This document shows, piece after piece, positions 1 to 8,103 of a stretch of DNA of 64,000 nt (position 1 is its first letter; each line of letters begins with the position of its first letter). Under the pieces are notes generated by a model. The model searched no databases and was not told where the DNA came from. It was given only the letters and a program-made list of their open reading frames with translations. The position numbers were made by a program, and so were the translations under genes. The DNA lies in assembly GCA_963759115.1 (NCBI GenBank), contig CAVWXT010000006.1, positions 1,240,001 through 1,304,000 on the forward strand, written 5' to 3'. Origin of the DNA: CAVWXT01 sp963759115. Lineage in GTDB: Bacteria > Planctomycetota > Planctomycetia > Pirellulales > Thermoguttaceae.

Positions 1-191
1 ACAGTGTTGCCGTTCCCTAAACTCGGGGGTAGGATGATTGCCACAGGAAGGCCGAACAGAGGCGAGATGCCATCGGCCGCGCCAGTGAATCGCTGAATGC
101 CATGATACCGGCGGGGCGTTGCTTCTGCGAAGATAGGGGCGTTGAAATCTGCCCCCTGACCTCGAATACCTGACCCCGGCTCCCCGTTGCC

Positions 192-1529
192 ATGAACCAA
201 AGCCGCCTCTTGCAGCGATTCTTGCGTTACGTACAAGTAGACACCACCGCCCGGGCCGATGCCGCCGGCTACCCCAGCTCGTCGGGCCAGCTTGAACTGG
301 GGCGACTGCTGACCGAGGAGTTGCAGGCCCTCGGCTTCGCCGACGCCCGGCAGAGCCAGTACGGCATCGTGTTGGCGACGATCCCCGCGACGGTTGCCCG
401 GAAAAAGGGGACAGTCCCCGACCAACCTCCGGTCGGTGCCCGCCGGAACGGCCCGGAGGGTGCTGCGCACAAATGGGGACTGTCCCCTTTTTCCGGCACC
501 GCCCCCACCATCGCCCTGTGTGCCCACCTCGACACCTCGCCGGAGACCACCGGCGCCGGCGTGAAGCCGCAAGTGATCGAGGGCTATCCGGGCGGCGACC
601 TGGTGTTGCCCGGCGATCCCCGCCGCGTGATCCGCGCGGCCGATGATCCCGAACTGGAGTCGCTCCGCGGCCGCACGCTGATCACCTCCGACGGCACGAC
701 GTTGCTGGGGGCCGACAACAAGGCGGGCGTGGCCGTCATCATGGAGACCGCCGCTTGGCTCGTCGAGCATCCCGAAATCCCGCACGGCCCGCTGCGGATC
801 TGTTTCACCTGCGACGAGGAGATCGGCCACGGCGTAGACAAGCTCGACCTCGCCGAGATCGGCGCGGTGGCGTGCTACACGCTCGATGGCCACGGCACGG
901 GTGAGATCGACGTGGAGACCTTTTCGGCCGATCAGGCCGTGGTCGCGGTTCGCGGCGTGAACATCCACCCGGCAATTGCCAAGGGGCGAATGACCAATGC
1001 CGTCCGCGCGGCCGCCGCGTTCGTGGCCCAACTGCCGCGCGAAAACCTCTCGCCCGAAACGACCGAAGACCGCGAGGGCTTTTTGCACCCCTACGATATC
1101 GTCGGTGGCGTGGCCGAGGTGAAGCTGAAGATTCTGCTCCGCGATTTCGACGCCGCGCAACTTGCCGGGCTGGCCGAGCGTCTGCGGGCGACGGCCGCCG
1201 CCGTGATGCGCGACTTTCCCGCGGCCCGCATCGAAGTGGCCATCGAGCGCCAGTATCGCAACATGGCCGAAGGGCTCGCCCGCGAGCCCCGTGCGGTGGC
1301 CTACGCCGAAGCGGCGCTGCGGCGGCTGGGGCGGACGGCCCGGCAAACGATCGTCCGCGGCGGCACCGACGGCTCGCGACTGACGGAGTTGGGCCTTCCC
1401 ACGCCCAATCTCTCGTGCGGCGGCCACAACCCCCATTCGCCCCTGGAATGGGCCTGTCTGGACGAAATGGCCGAGTCGGTCGAGTGGCTCGTGTCGCTGG
1501 CGGAGGTCTGGGCGGAGGGAGAGGGATGA
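192..1529 (+). CDS. pepT: Peptidase T-like M20 aminotripeptidase
   Basis: A zinc tripeptidase of the M20 family that releases the N-terminal residue of tripeptides in the cytoplasm. Metal-site motifs are visible in order: CAHLDTS (His112, Asp114), LLGADNKAG (about 171-179), the catalytic/metal pair in FTCDEEIGHG (Glu209-Glu210) and the C-terminal GGHNPHSPLEW histidine. The protein is 445 aa against about 410 for the family; the excess is explained by a 33-codon palindromic repeat inserted in frame at residues 70-102, just before the first metal ligand, where family members simply run from the beta-strand into the HxD motif. The start ATG follows about 190 bp without another gene; I see no strong Shine-Dalgarno. 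The catalytic residues are intact, so the enzyme may tolerate the insertion. Confidence 0.93.
   Translation: MNQSRLLQRFLRYVQVDTTARADAAGYPSSSGQLELGRLLTEELQALGFADARQSQYGIVLATIPATVARKKGTVPDQPPVGARRNGPEGAAHKWGLSPFSGTAPTIALCAHLDTSPETTGAGVKPQVIEGYPGGDLVLPGDPRRVIRAADDPELESLRGRTLITSDGTTLLGADNKAGVAVIMETAAWLVEHPEIPHGPLRICFTCDEEIGHGVDKLDLAEIGAVACYTLDGHGTGEIDVETFSADQAVVAVRGVNIHPAIAKGRMTNAVRAAAAFVAQLPRENLSPETTEDREGFLHPYDIVGGVAEVKLKILLRDFDAAQLAGLAERLRATAAAVMRDFPAARIEVAIERQYRNMAEGLAREPRAVAYAEAALRRLGRTARQTIVRGGTDGSRLTELGLPTPNLSCGGHNPHSPLEWACLDEMAESVEWLVSLAEVWAEGEG
398..496. repeat. 99-bp palindromic element inserted in frame in pepT
   Basis: Perfect 22-bp inverted arms (398-419 and 475-496; outer sequence CCGGAAAAAGGGGACAGTCC) enclose a core with CGACCAACCTCCGGTCGGTG. 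Length is exactly 33 codons with no stop in the pepT frame, adding a segment that contains KKGTVP and KWGLSPF. The same arms and core recur at 41848-41941 and 53695-53793. Confidence 0.93.
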
Positions 1530-1667
1530 AGGCCAAGAGTTCAACGTCAACGGAAAAGACTCCCTTTGTTCCTTCCGAAGAAGGCCAAGGAAGGGTCCGC
1601 CACCCCGGCGGGCAGCTAGCCGCTAGGGGTTTGCCAACCGAGTAGAGCTTACGGCGGGCACGGTCGA

Positions 1668-1949
1668 TCGCCGTCCATGTTCACATGCTGTCGACGCCCG
1701 GCATCTCCCGCATTTCGCCGGGCAGGTTCTTGTCCTTGGCATAACCGAACGACCATATCTCGTCTCACTGTACCCGCCGGGCCTTGATGTTGCGGAGTAC
1801 GTTGTCGCTATACTCCATAACCGCCTGGCCCAATTCGCGGGTGAGTTTCTGGATGGTATTCTTGGCTACCCCCATCATTCGGGTGGCGTCCCGAATGGAA
1901 CAGCCGTCAACCAGGCACCGGACGACAGCACAACGCTTTTCGTGGGTTA
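1668..1949 (-). pseudogene. IS1-family transposase remnant, split by an ISAzo13 element
   Basis: Reading the minus strand from the ATG at 3308-3306, jumping the inserted element (1950-3295) and continuing from 1949 gives an IS1-type N-terminus: MNTLTHEKR, a helix-turn-helix region around RMMGVAKNTIQKL, then a stop exactly where the family has Cys before DEIWSF. The reading continues with DEIWSF, KDKNLPGE, another stop, and TWTAIDRARRK, then loses similarity. So this is a decayed IS1-family transposase with two in-frame stops, a lost C-terminus and a later transposon insertion. Family assignment is from remembered motifs. Confidence 0.75.
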
Positions 1950-3295
1950 GGACCGGCGAATCAATAGGTGTCGGAGTTTTGTGGCATATCTGATAGACTG
2001 GGGGCTAGTGTATGGAGTTTCTCATGGTCCTTTTGAATGGAGCCAAGGATGGCCTTCGTATTTCAGTTGCAGTACGATCCGGAAGTGGTGGAACAGGTTC
2101 GGGCCTTTTATCAAACGTTGTCCGAGAAAGATGGACGACGGTATGCTGCCGTCGAGGCTCGGCGGCTGGGGCATGGCGGGATCGAGTATGTGGCCGAGGT
2201 GTTCGGATGCTCGCAGCGAACCATTGAACGCGGACTGGCCGAGTTGGACGAGTTGCCACACGATCCGGCAGCGGGACGAGTGCGACGAATTGGCGGCGGG
2301 CGAAAAAAAAATGGTCGAGACCCAGCCCGAACTTGTGGAGAACTTGAAGTCGGTGCTGGAAGTCCGCACAGCGGGCAATCCCGATGACGCCGGCGTGCTG
2401 TGGACGGACCTCTCGTCGCGGCAACTCGCGGACACCGTGACGGACATGGGAACTCCCGTCAGTCCACCGGTCGTGCGAGACTGGATGAAAGAGCAGAAGT
2501 TGGGGCGACACAAGATCGCCAAGGTTTTGGCAGGCGGACACAGCCCTGATCGGGATGCCCAGTTCCTCCGCATCGCCGAACTGAAGGCCAAGTACTTGGC
2601 GGCGGGCGACCCCGTGTTTTCCCTCGATACCAAGGCAAAAGAACATCTCGGGCAACTCTTTCGGGAGGGCCGCGTGTGGACCCAGCAGGCCTTCCGGGCG
2701 TTCGACCACGACTTTCCCAGTTGGGCTACCGGCGTCATTATTCCGCACGGCATCTACGACCTCCTTCGCAATCGCGGCCATCTCAACATCGGCCTGAGCC
2801 ACGACACGAGCCAATTCGCGTGCGACAGCTTCCGCTGGTACTGGAACCGTATCGGCCAACGATGCTACCCGCACGCCAAGTTCCATCCTCTTGTTGTGCG
2901 ACTGTGGCGGAAGCAATTCGGCGGCTCAGTATCTTTTCAAACAGGACTTGCAACACCTCGTCAACGAATTGGGAGTAGAAATCCGAGTGGCCCACTACCC
3001 AAGCTATTGCTCGAAGTTCAACCCGATTGAACGCCGTTTCTTTCCCCATGTCGGTCGCGCCTGCCAAGGAATGCTGTTCGACACGCTCGACACCGTGGTC
3101 CGCCTGATGCGCAAAGCCTCGACCACCACCGGCCTGCAAACGACAGTCAATGTTATCCACCGCATCTATGAAACCGGTCGCAAGGTCGCCGACAGCTTCA
3201 AAGCCGCCATGACCATTCTCTTTGACGACTTGCTGCCAAAATGGAACTACGTCGCCAAACCCCAATAATCCCGACAGTTATTGATTCGCCGGTCC
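1950..3295. mobile_element. ISAzo13-family insertion sequence with TIRs and 3-bp target duplication
   Basis: The left end GGACCGGCGAATCAATA (1950-1966) is matched in inverted orientation by the right end (3279-3295), with weaker similarity continuing inward. TTA flanks both sides (1947-1949 and 3296-3298). Removing the element and one TTA restores the start of the IS1-family reading frame, which confirms the boundaries. Length is 1,346 bp with a single transposase gene. Confidence 0.9.
2049..3268 (+). pseudogene. ISAzo13-family DDE transposase (Rhodopirellula type), two frameshifts
   Basis: Catalyses transposition of the surrounding element. It starts at ATG 2049 (MAFVFQLQYDPEVVEQ). A helix-turn-helix lies around VFGCSQRTIERGLAEL, followed by the DDE domain with FSLDTKAKEHLG (first Asp), LLLCDCGGSNS (second Asp, read across a frameshift) and CSKFNPIERRFFPH (Glu). 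Two single-base insertions break the frame: a run of nine A at about 2303-2311, where eight would keep frame, and an extra T at about 2881 in AAGTTCCATC. If both are sequencing errors the gene is about 405 aa and intact; if real, the copy is inactive. A homopolymer A run can also serve programmed frameshifting, but the second break argues against regulation. Confidence 0.85.
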
Positions 3296-3354
3296 TTAGC
3301 GTGTTCATGCTGCTACTATGCGTGAGCGGTCAAGCAGTGTAAAGAAGTTTATAT

Positions 3355-3371
3355 GACTTTGTCATAAAGTC
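3355..3371. promoter_or_regulatory. Inverted-repeat operator candidate upstream of the XRE-ImmA gene
   Basis: GACTTT-gtcat-AAAGTC is a perfect 6-bp inverted repeat placed just upstream of the -35 box at 3375. An autoregulatory site for the XRE protein encoded downstream is a reasonable inference; binding is not shown. Confidence 0.45.
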
Positions 3372-3374
3372 CTA

Positions 3375-3403
3375 TTGCACCATTAACCGATGGGTGCTAC
3401 AAT
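3375..3403 (+). promoter_or_regulatory. Sigma70-type promoter for the XRE-ImmA gene
   Basis: TTGCAC (3375-3380) and TACAAT (3398-3403) are separated by 17 bp. A strong Shine-Dalgarno AGGAGG at about 3432-3437 and the GTG start at 3444 follow. Confidence 0.7.
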
Positions 3404-3443
3404 AGGGGCGACCTAGGGAAAAACTCTTTGCAGGAGGTTTGGC

Positions 3444-4574
3444 GTGTCGGAACAAAATCCCTCCAATAAGGTTGTCCGATCTCCCGGAGATTACATACGC
3501 GATGAAATGAAAGTCAAGGGCTGGACTCAAGAAGATCTGGCTCGGGTCTTGGGGCGTCCGCTTCCAACGATCAACCGAATCCTGAATGGAAAGCACGCCA
3601 TTCTCCCGGAGATGGCAATTGCTCTAGGGGAGGCATTCGGCATCTCTCCTGAACTTTGGCTCAGCCGCGAATCATCCTATCGCCTGTCTCTCACTGCGAG
3701 TCGTGGCACCGATGTTCAGCGTCGCGCCAAGCTCTTCGAGCTGGCACCAATCAAAGATATGGAAAAACGCGGCTGGATCAGGAAAGTGAGCGACGTTGAG
3801 TCTTTGGAATGTGAACTCAAGTCTTTTTTTGGCGTGTTGTCACTAGACCAACCAATTGAGTTCTCGGTATCACTTCGGACATCGACAAACAAAAGGCAGC
3901 TAAGCCCTCCCCAGTTGGCGTGGTGTTTCCGAGCGCGACAGTTGGCGAGTAATTTGATTGTCCAGACCTTCAACGCAAAACGCCTAGACTCTGCCCGGAC
4001 GGAGCTGCGTAAGTTGGCGGCATACCGCAGCGAAGCGTGTAAAGTAGCGGAGGTCTTGGGCAGCTTTGGTATTCGTTTTGTAGTTGTCGAATGCCTTCCC
4101 GGAGCCAAGATCGACGGAGCGGCTTTTTGGTGTGAGGGAAGCCCCGCAATCGCTTTATCTCTTCGCTATGATCGGCATGACTATTTTTGGTTCACTCTGA
4201 TGCATGAGTTCATGCATATCGTGAACAACGACTCTTCGATCGACGATGACCTTGGACGCGATGGGCATGTTCCTACTCCGTTCAAGGATGATAGTGAGAG
4301 GCGTGCTGACAATCAGGCTGCGGAACTCTTGATCCGTAGCTCCGATCTCGAATCATTTATCAGAAGAATTGGTCCGCTGTATTCAAACACCCGGATAGTT
4401 CAGTTTGCCCACAGCGTGAAGATGCACCCTAGCGTAATTGTTGGCCAACTCCAGAATCGTGGTGAGATCGGTTGGGATTCTCACCGTGAATTACTGACAA
4501 AAATACGCGACAATGTGATGGATACCGCGCTCACTGATGGGTGGGGACACATCGTCGCAGTCGAACCAGTATAA
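3444..4574 (+). CDS. XRE-family HTH / ImmA-IrrE metallopeptidase fusion protein
   Basis: 376 aa. Residues about 10-75 form a HigA-like XRE helix-turn-helix (GDYIRDEMKVKGWTQEDLA, then LPTINRILNGK and LPEMAIALGEAFGISPELWL). The C-terminal half is an ImmA/IrrE-type peptidase with FTLMHEFMHIVNN, an HExxH zinc site, and a following ERRADNQAAELL helix that supplies the third ligand. Known members combine a repressor and a protease that responds to stress or DNA damage, often in mobile elements and toxin-antitoxin-like loci. Start is GTG with AGGAGG upstream. The promoter and a palindrome are visible immediately upstream, so autoregulation is plausible. A short unknown gene follows after 11 bp. Base composition is lower in GC than neighbours, in keeping with acquired DNA. 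Confidence 0.88.
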   Translation: MSEQNPSNKVVRSPGDYIRDEMKVKGWTQEDLARVLGRPLPTINRILNGKHAILPEMAIALGEAFGISPELWLSRESSYRLSLTASRGTDVQRRAKLFELAPIKDMEKRGWIRKVSDVESLECELKSFFGVLSLDQPIEFSVSLRTSTNKRQLSPPQLAWCFRARQLASNLIVQTFNAKRLDSARTELRKLAAYRSEACKVAEVLGSFGIRFVVVECLPGAKIDGAAFWCEGSPAIALSLRYDRHDYFWFTLMHEFMHIVNNDSSIDDDLGRDGHVPTPFKDDSERRADNQAAELLIRSSDLESFIRRIGPLYSNTRIVQFAHSVKMHPSVIVGQLQNRGEIGWDSHRELLTKIRDNVMDTALTDGWGHIVAVEPV

Positions 4575-4585
4575 GGATTCAGCCA

Positions 4586-5094
4586 ATGGTAAGAGTACGC
4601 CGAGCCAGCAAGAAAGAGCAACTCCAGAGAGCCGTCCGCGATTACATGCGCGAACAAGAGATCAGTGAGGTAGACCCTGATGCACTGACTACGTGGGCCA
4701 TCAACAATGACCGAATTGGCGATGATGTGCTGGACTTCTTTCGCCGCGCAAAGAGAGACCTGATACAAGCGATGCGCGATCAGCATCAGATCGACCAGCA
4801 GGGCAGAGAGATTCGCAAGATGATTGCGATCCGATATAAGGAGAATCACGTCCAAAAATCACTTTGGATGGACTTGTCTGAGGGCGCCGCAAGAGAGCCC
4901 ACATTGCCCTTTCTCAGCAGCGGCGAGCTATGGTCGCGTACTGCCGAAAACACAGACAAACAACCGAGAGCTACAACGACAATAATACGCATGGCGCACA
5001 GCTTCCGCTGTTCGATTACAATTTCAATCTCGACCTCGCAGAAGCACAGCAGCCAACGGAATATCCAGACAAAAAGCCGGATGGCGACGACTAA
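4586..5094 (+). CDS. Unknown partner of the XRE-ImmA protein (one frameshift)
   Basis: Starts ATG 4586, 11 bp after the XRE-ImmA stop, so probably co-transcribed. The first part (MVRVRRASKKEQLQRAVRDY, then VDPDALTTWAINNDRIGDDV) is highly charged and helical; it continues to about 4880 and then the frame changes once near the GAGGGCGCCGC stretch at 4878-4888. The second part reads QQRRAMVAYCRKHRQTTESY, PLFDYNFNLDL and ends with an acidic tail at 5094. Reconstructed length is about 169 aa. I do not recognise a family. Position next to a repressor-protease suggests that it could be the regulated effector or the protease substrate, but nothing in the sequence proves it. Confidence 0.6.
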
Positions 5095-5321
5095 GAATTG
5101 CCACCCCACCGTTTTTGCGCCGCCTTCCTGGCGAAAGCCTTCCTTTCGGCAGCCGTCAGCTTGGCCGCTCGCGCCGGCCCGCCCTTTTTTCCACCCAGCC
5201 GTCCCAGAGCTACGGCGGCGGGGTTCTTCTCTGGCTTGGGTTCAGCATCCGGCACAACGGCGTCGAGAACGTGCCGGGCCGTTTCGGACGGGCCTTTCTG
5301 CTTGCTTGAGCGTTTAGGCAT
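5091..5321 (-). CDS. Small basic Gly-Gly-Lys/Ala-rich protein
   Basis: 76 aa, rich in Lys, Ala and Gly, with the signature VALGRLGGKKGGPARAAKLT followed by AAERKAFARKAAQKRWGG. Proteins with this KGG-like pattern are common and small, generally of unknown role, sometimes annotated as nucleic-acid-binding. Convergent with the preceding gene: the two overlap by 4 bp at their 3' ends. It has a clear promoter that places transcription at the start codon (see 5328-5355). Confidence 0.65.
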   Translation of the reverse strand: MPKRSSKQKGPSETARHVLDAVVPDAEPKPEKNPAAVALGRLGGKKGGPARAAKLTAAERKAFARKAAQKRWGGNS

Positions 5322-5327
5322 GACCCA

Positions 5328-5355
5328 AGTATAGCGGGGAATGCTAGCCGGTCAA
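5328..5355 (-). promoter_or_regulatory. Promoter giving an apparently leaderless transcript
   Basis: On the minus strand TTGACC (5355-5350), 16 bp, TATACT (5333-5328), then six bases and the ATG at 5321. The expected +1 falls on or beside the A of the ATG, and no Shine-Dalgarno can fit. Confidence 0.6.
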
Positions 5356-5383
5356 GGTCCTGTTCGGCGGCCGGTTTCCTCCG

Positions 5384-5689
5384 TCAGTCATCGCCACGCC
5401 GCATGCACTGACAATCCGAAGCACCGTCTGCCGCGATTGCCTTGATGGTGTCGAGTACGGATCGACGGTCATGGTCCTCAATCAGTTCGTCCCGATCCCT
5501 AAACATTGCGCTGGCGATGCGATACGCTACCTCAAGGTCTGAACCTGCATGGAGCGTCTCTGATACAGCTTCCCCGCAGGAAGCGCATCGTACCAAGAGC
5601 CCCGCTCTGACCATGATTTCCTCGGCTACATCCCGATTCGCTTCAATACGTTCCGCATCCTCGATGTTCTTTTGTTTAACAAGTCCCAT
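5384..5689 (-). CDS. Hypothetical protein with CxxC motif
   Basis: 101 aa, unrecognised. A Shine-Dalgarno GGAGGG precedes the ATG at a good distance, and a TATAAT-like box lies at 5746-5741 upstream. The middle holds LLVRCASCGEAVSE, a possible zinc knuckle together with the C-terminal SDCQCMRRGD; the first half is helical and acidic. It belongs to the accessory stretch between the IS elements and gapA. Confidence 0.55.
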   Translation of the reverse strand: MGLVKQKNIEDAERIEANRDVAEEIMVRAGLLVRCASCGEAVSETLHAGSDLEVAYRIASAMFRDRDELIEDHDRRSVLDTIKAIAADGASDCQCMRRGDD

Positions 5690-5988
5690 TGTGCCCTCCG
5701 CTCGTCAATTCGTGTCTAACTCCAGCGCTGGCCGCATGCCATTATATACCCATATTCTTCTTTCAGGAAGTCAGCAACCCTCCAATCGGGGTAGACTCAA
5801 AATCATGATTTCAAACTGACCCACTACCGCATTTCCGGCGATCGCCTCGGCCCGTTGTGGACCAATCGCCCGGCGGCTATAATGCCGGATTCTTTGGTGT
5901 CGAAGGCCGGCCGCCGGCCCTGACAAGAAATGTGTGCCCCCGCCGCGTCGGGGGCGGTCTTACCATAGAGGAAAGAAGGAGAAAGACT

Positions 5989-7038
5989 GTGGCAATTCGA
6001 GTGGGAATCAACGGGTTCGGCCGCATCGGGCGGTTGGTGTTCCGGGCCATCTGCGACCAGGGACTGTTGGGCAAGGAAATCGAGGTGGTGGCCGTCAACG
6101 ACATCGTCCCCGCCGACAATCTCGCCTACCTGGTCAAGTTCGATTCGAGCCAGGGCAAGTTCCCCGGCACGGTAGCCAGCGAGAAGTCCAGCCCCAGCGC
6201 CGCCGAAGACGACGTGCTTGTCGTCAACGGGCAGAAGATCAAATGCCTGGCCGTCAAGGAAGGCCCGGCCGCGCTGCCCTGGAAGGCCCTGGGCGTCGAC
6301 ATCGTGGTGGAGTCGACCGGACTGTTTACCGACGCCACGAAGGCCAAGGGCCATCTGGAGGCCGGCGCGAAGAAGGTCATCATCTCGGCCCCCGCCAAGA
6401 ACGAAGACATCACGATCGTACTGGGCGTCAACGAAGCGAAGTACGACCCGGCCAAGCACAACATCATTTCCAACGCCAGTTGCACCACCAACTGCCTGGC
6501 GCCCGTGGTCCACGTGCTGCTGAAGGAAGGCTTTGGCATTGAAGAAGGATTGATGACGACGATCCATAGCTATACCGCGACCCAGAAGACGGTCGATGGC
6601 CCCTCGAAGAAGGACTGGAAGGGCGGCCGCACCGCGGCGATCAACATCATCCCCTCCACCACCGGCGCCGCGAAGGCCGTCGGGCTGGCGATCCCCGAAG
6701 TGAAGGGCAAGCTGACCGGCATGGCCTTCCGCGTGCCCACGCCCACGGTGAGCGTCGTCGACCTCACCGTCCGCACCACCAAGGAAACCAGCTACAAGGA
6801 AATCTGTGCGGCCATGAAGAAGGCCAGCGAGACGTACTTGAAGGGCATCCTGGGCTACTGCACCGACGAAGTCGTTTCCAGCGACTTCATCCACGACCCG
6901 CGCTCGAGCATCTTCGACGCCGGCAGCGGCATCGAGCTGAGCAACAAGTTCTTCAAGCTCGTGAGCTGGTACGACAACGAGTGGGGCTACTCCTGCCGCA
7001 CCGTCGACCTGGTGAAGCTGGTCGGCAAAAAGCTGTAG
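5989..7038 (+). CDS. gapA: Glyceraldehyde-3-phosphate dehydrogenase
   Basis: Oxidises and phosphorylates glyceraldehyde-3-phosphate to 1,3-bisphosphoglycerate with NAD+ in glycolysis, in the cytoplasm. 349 aa from the GTG at 5989, which is preceded by AAGGAG at 5976-5981; an upstream in-frame ATG would add 44 residues with no family counterpart. The NAD-binding fold begins INGFGRIGRL, the active site is NASCTTNCLAPV with catalytic Cys165, and the substrate domain contains GRTAAINIIPSTTGAAKAVG and SWYDNEWGYSCR. Length fits the family. It is a single-gene unit: a palindrome and a Rho-independent terminator follow directly. Confidence 0.97.
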   Translation: MAIRVGINGFGRIGRLVFRAICDQGLLGKEIEVVAVNDIVPADNLAYLVKFDSSQGKFPGTVASEKSSPSAAEDDVLVVNGQKIKCLAVKEGPAALPWKALGVDIVVESTGLFTDATKAKGHLEAGAKKVIISAPAKNEDITIVLGVNEAKYDPAKHNIISNASCTTNCLAPVVHVLLKEGFGIEEGLMTTIHSYTATQKTVDGPSKKDWKGGRTAAINIIPSTTGAAKAVGLAIPEVKGKLTGMAFRVPTPTVSVVDLTVRTTKETSYKEICAAMKKASETYLKGILGYCTDEVVSSDFIHDPRSSIFDAGSGIELSNKFFKLVSWYDNEWGYSCRTVDLVKLVGKKL

Positions 7039-7044
7039 CGGAAT

Positions 7045-7109
7045 GTACTCCTCACGCTCCGCGTGAGGACCAACGGCCGCTACAACCTCACGCGGAGCGT
7101 GAGGAGTAC
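7045..7109. repeat. Palindromic repeat downstream of gapA
   Basis: Perfect 24-bp inverted arms (7045-7068, 7086-7109; outer bases GTACTCCTCACGCTCCGCG) with a 17-bp loop. It follows the stop codon by 6 bp. Confidence 0.85.
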
Positions 7110-7126
7110 GACGGTAGAACAATCGA

Positions 7127-7162
7127 ACGGCGTCGATCCCGAAGCGGATCGACGCCGTTTTT
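7127..7162 (+). terminator. Rho-independent terminator of gapA
   Basis: Thirteen-base stem (ACGGCGTCGATCC / GGATCGACGCCGT) with a six-base loop CGAAGC, ending in a T run at 7158-7162. Confidence 0.85.
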
Positions 7163-7176
7163 CGTGCGCCGTAGAC

Positions 7177-7251
7177 GCGGCATCCTGCCGCGTCCTCTGG
7201 ACACGAGCGAATGTTCATGGTTCAAGCGGCCAGGAAGCGGCAGGATGCCGC
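7177..7251. repeat. Inverted repeat between gapA and the MNT gene
   Basis: Arms GCGGCATCCTGCCGC (7177-7191) and its complement (7237-7251), perfect over 15 bp. No gene is recognised here; belongs to the general class of palindromic intergenic repeats in this window. Confidence 0.75.
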
Positions 7252-7342
7252 TTCTACAACAGACTTCCGCATCCCCCAGCCGCGTGGTATAATTGTGATG
7301 GTGGTGCGGCGTCCGCCGCGCCCCGTTTGGGGAAAACGCCGC

Positions 7343-7654
7343 ATGCCGGTAGTGCAAGCACCCAAGACGCAGCTTGACGAGCTTTGCCGACGACATCATA
7401 TTCGCCGGCTATGGCTATTTGGCTCGATGCTCCGCGGCGACGCCGGCCCTGGAAGCGACGTCGATCTCTTGATCGAGTTCCAGCCGGGGCACGCGCCGGG
7501 TTGGGAAATCGTGGACATCGAGGAGGATATCTCGCTGTTGTTTGGCGGACGGAAGGTGGATGTGGTCAATCCGAAATATCTCAATCGACGGCTGAAGGAT
7601 CGCGTGCTGGCGGCCGCCCAATTGCAGTACGAGCAGGGCCATGAAGAAGGATGA
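7343..7654 (+). CDS. Minimal nucleotidyltransferase (MNT, antitoxin-like)
   Basis: 103 aa from ATG 7343. The polymerase-beta-type signature RLWLFGSMLRGDAGPGSDVD followed by LLIEF is complete (GS...DxD), as in MntA-type proteins that adenylylate a HEPN toxin partner. A third acidic residue is in RKVDVVNP. In most genomes an MNT gene is followed by a HEPN/DUF86 gene; here the next gene overlaps by 14 bp and encodes a membrane protein instead. An alternative in-frame start lies at 7298. Confidence 0.82.
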   Translation: MPVVQAPKTQLDELCRRHHIRRLWLFGSMLRGDAGPGSDVDLLIEFQPGHAPGWEIVDIEEDISLLFGGRKVDVVNPKYLNRRLKDRVLAAAQLQYEQGHEEG

Positions 7655-8066
7655 CGGCGTGCCTCGAAATTCAACGCCCGAAGAATTCGATGTGACAGCA
7701 ATAGCGAAGGGCGTCGTGACCGCTATTCTGCTGGGGTTCGCTGTCGGTTTTTTGTGGGGACTTTGCGGCATTGCAGCGGTCCTTGCTACGGGAAATGCCG
7801 TATCGGATTCGATCGCGTTGCGCATCTTAGGCTTTGCGGTTTCCATTCTGCCAAACCTGATTGGCGGATTCGTCGCGGCGCGAGCAGTCGGACATGGTGA
7901 ATTGAAGCATGCGTTCGTGACAGGCTTGGTGCTGTTGGTATTTACGGGGTTGTCAGATGTCGTGCTCTCTGACTCCGCTTTTGGTTGGACGGACGGCGCG
8001 TATCTTCTGGTGATTGTCCCGATCACTGTCTTGGGCGGGCGTTTGGGCTCGGCAAGCACAGAATGA
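7641..8066 (+). CDS. Four-helix membrane protein of unknown function
   Basis: 141 aa with four hydrophobic segments (about residues 25-50, 62-85, 93-110 and 120-135; for example VVTAILLGFAVGFLWGLCGI). No charged pore motif or enzyme signature is seen. It starts inside the 3' end of the nucleotidyltransferase gene, so the two are probably translationally coupled. Family not recognised. Confidence 0.65.
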   Translation: MKKDDGVPRNSTPEEFDVTAIAKGVVTAILLGFAVGFLWGLCGIAAVLATGNAVSDSIALRILGFAVSILPNLIGGFVAARAVGHGELKHAFVTGLVLLVFTGLSDVVLSDSAFGWTDGAYLLVIVPITVLGGRLGSASTE

Positions 8067-8103
8067 TGGTCATTCCGACAGGGCAGACTGATCTTCACGC
8101 GCG

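Noticed and set aside
1..191. A gene or regulatory RNA at the left edge
   Set aside because: I saw no frame or structure convincing enough; it may be the end of a feature outside the window.
5824..7218. Long minus-strand open frame opposite gapA (464 codons)
   Set aside because: It mirrors the gapA frame in GC-rich DNA and has no family motifs; gapA is certain.
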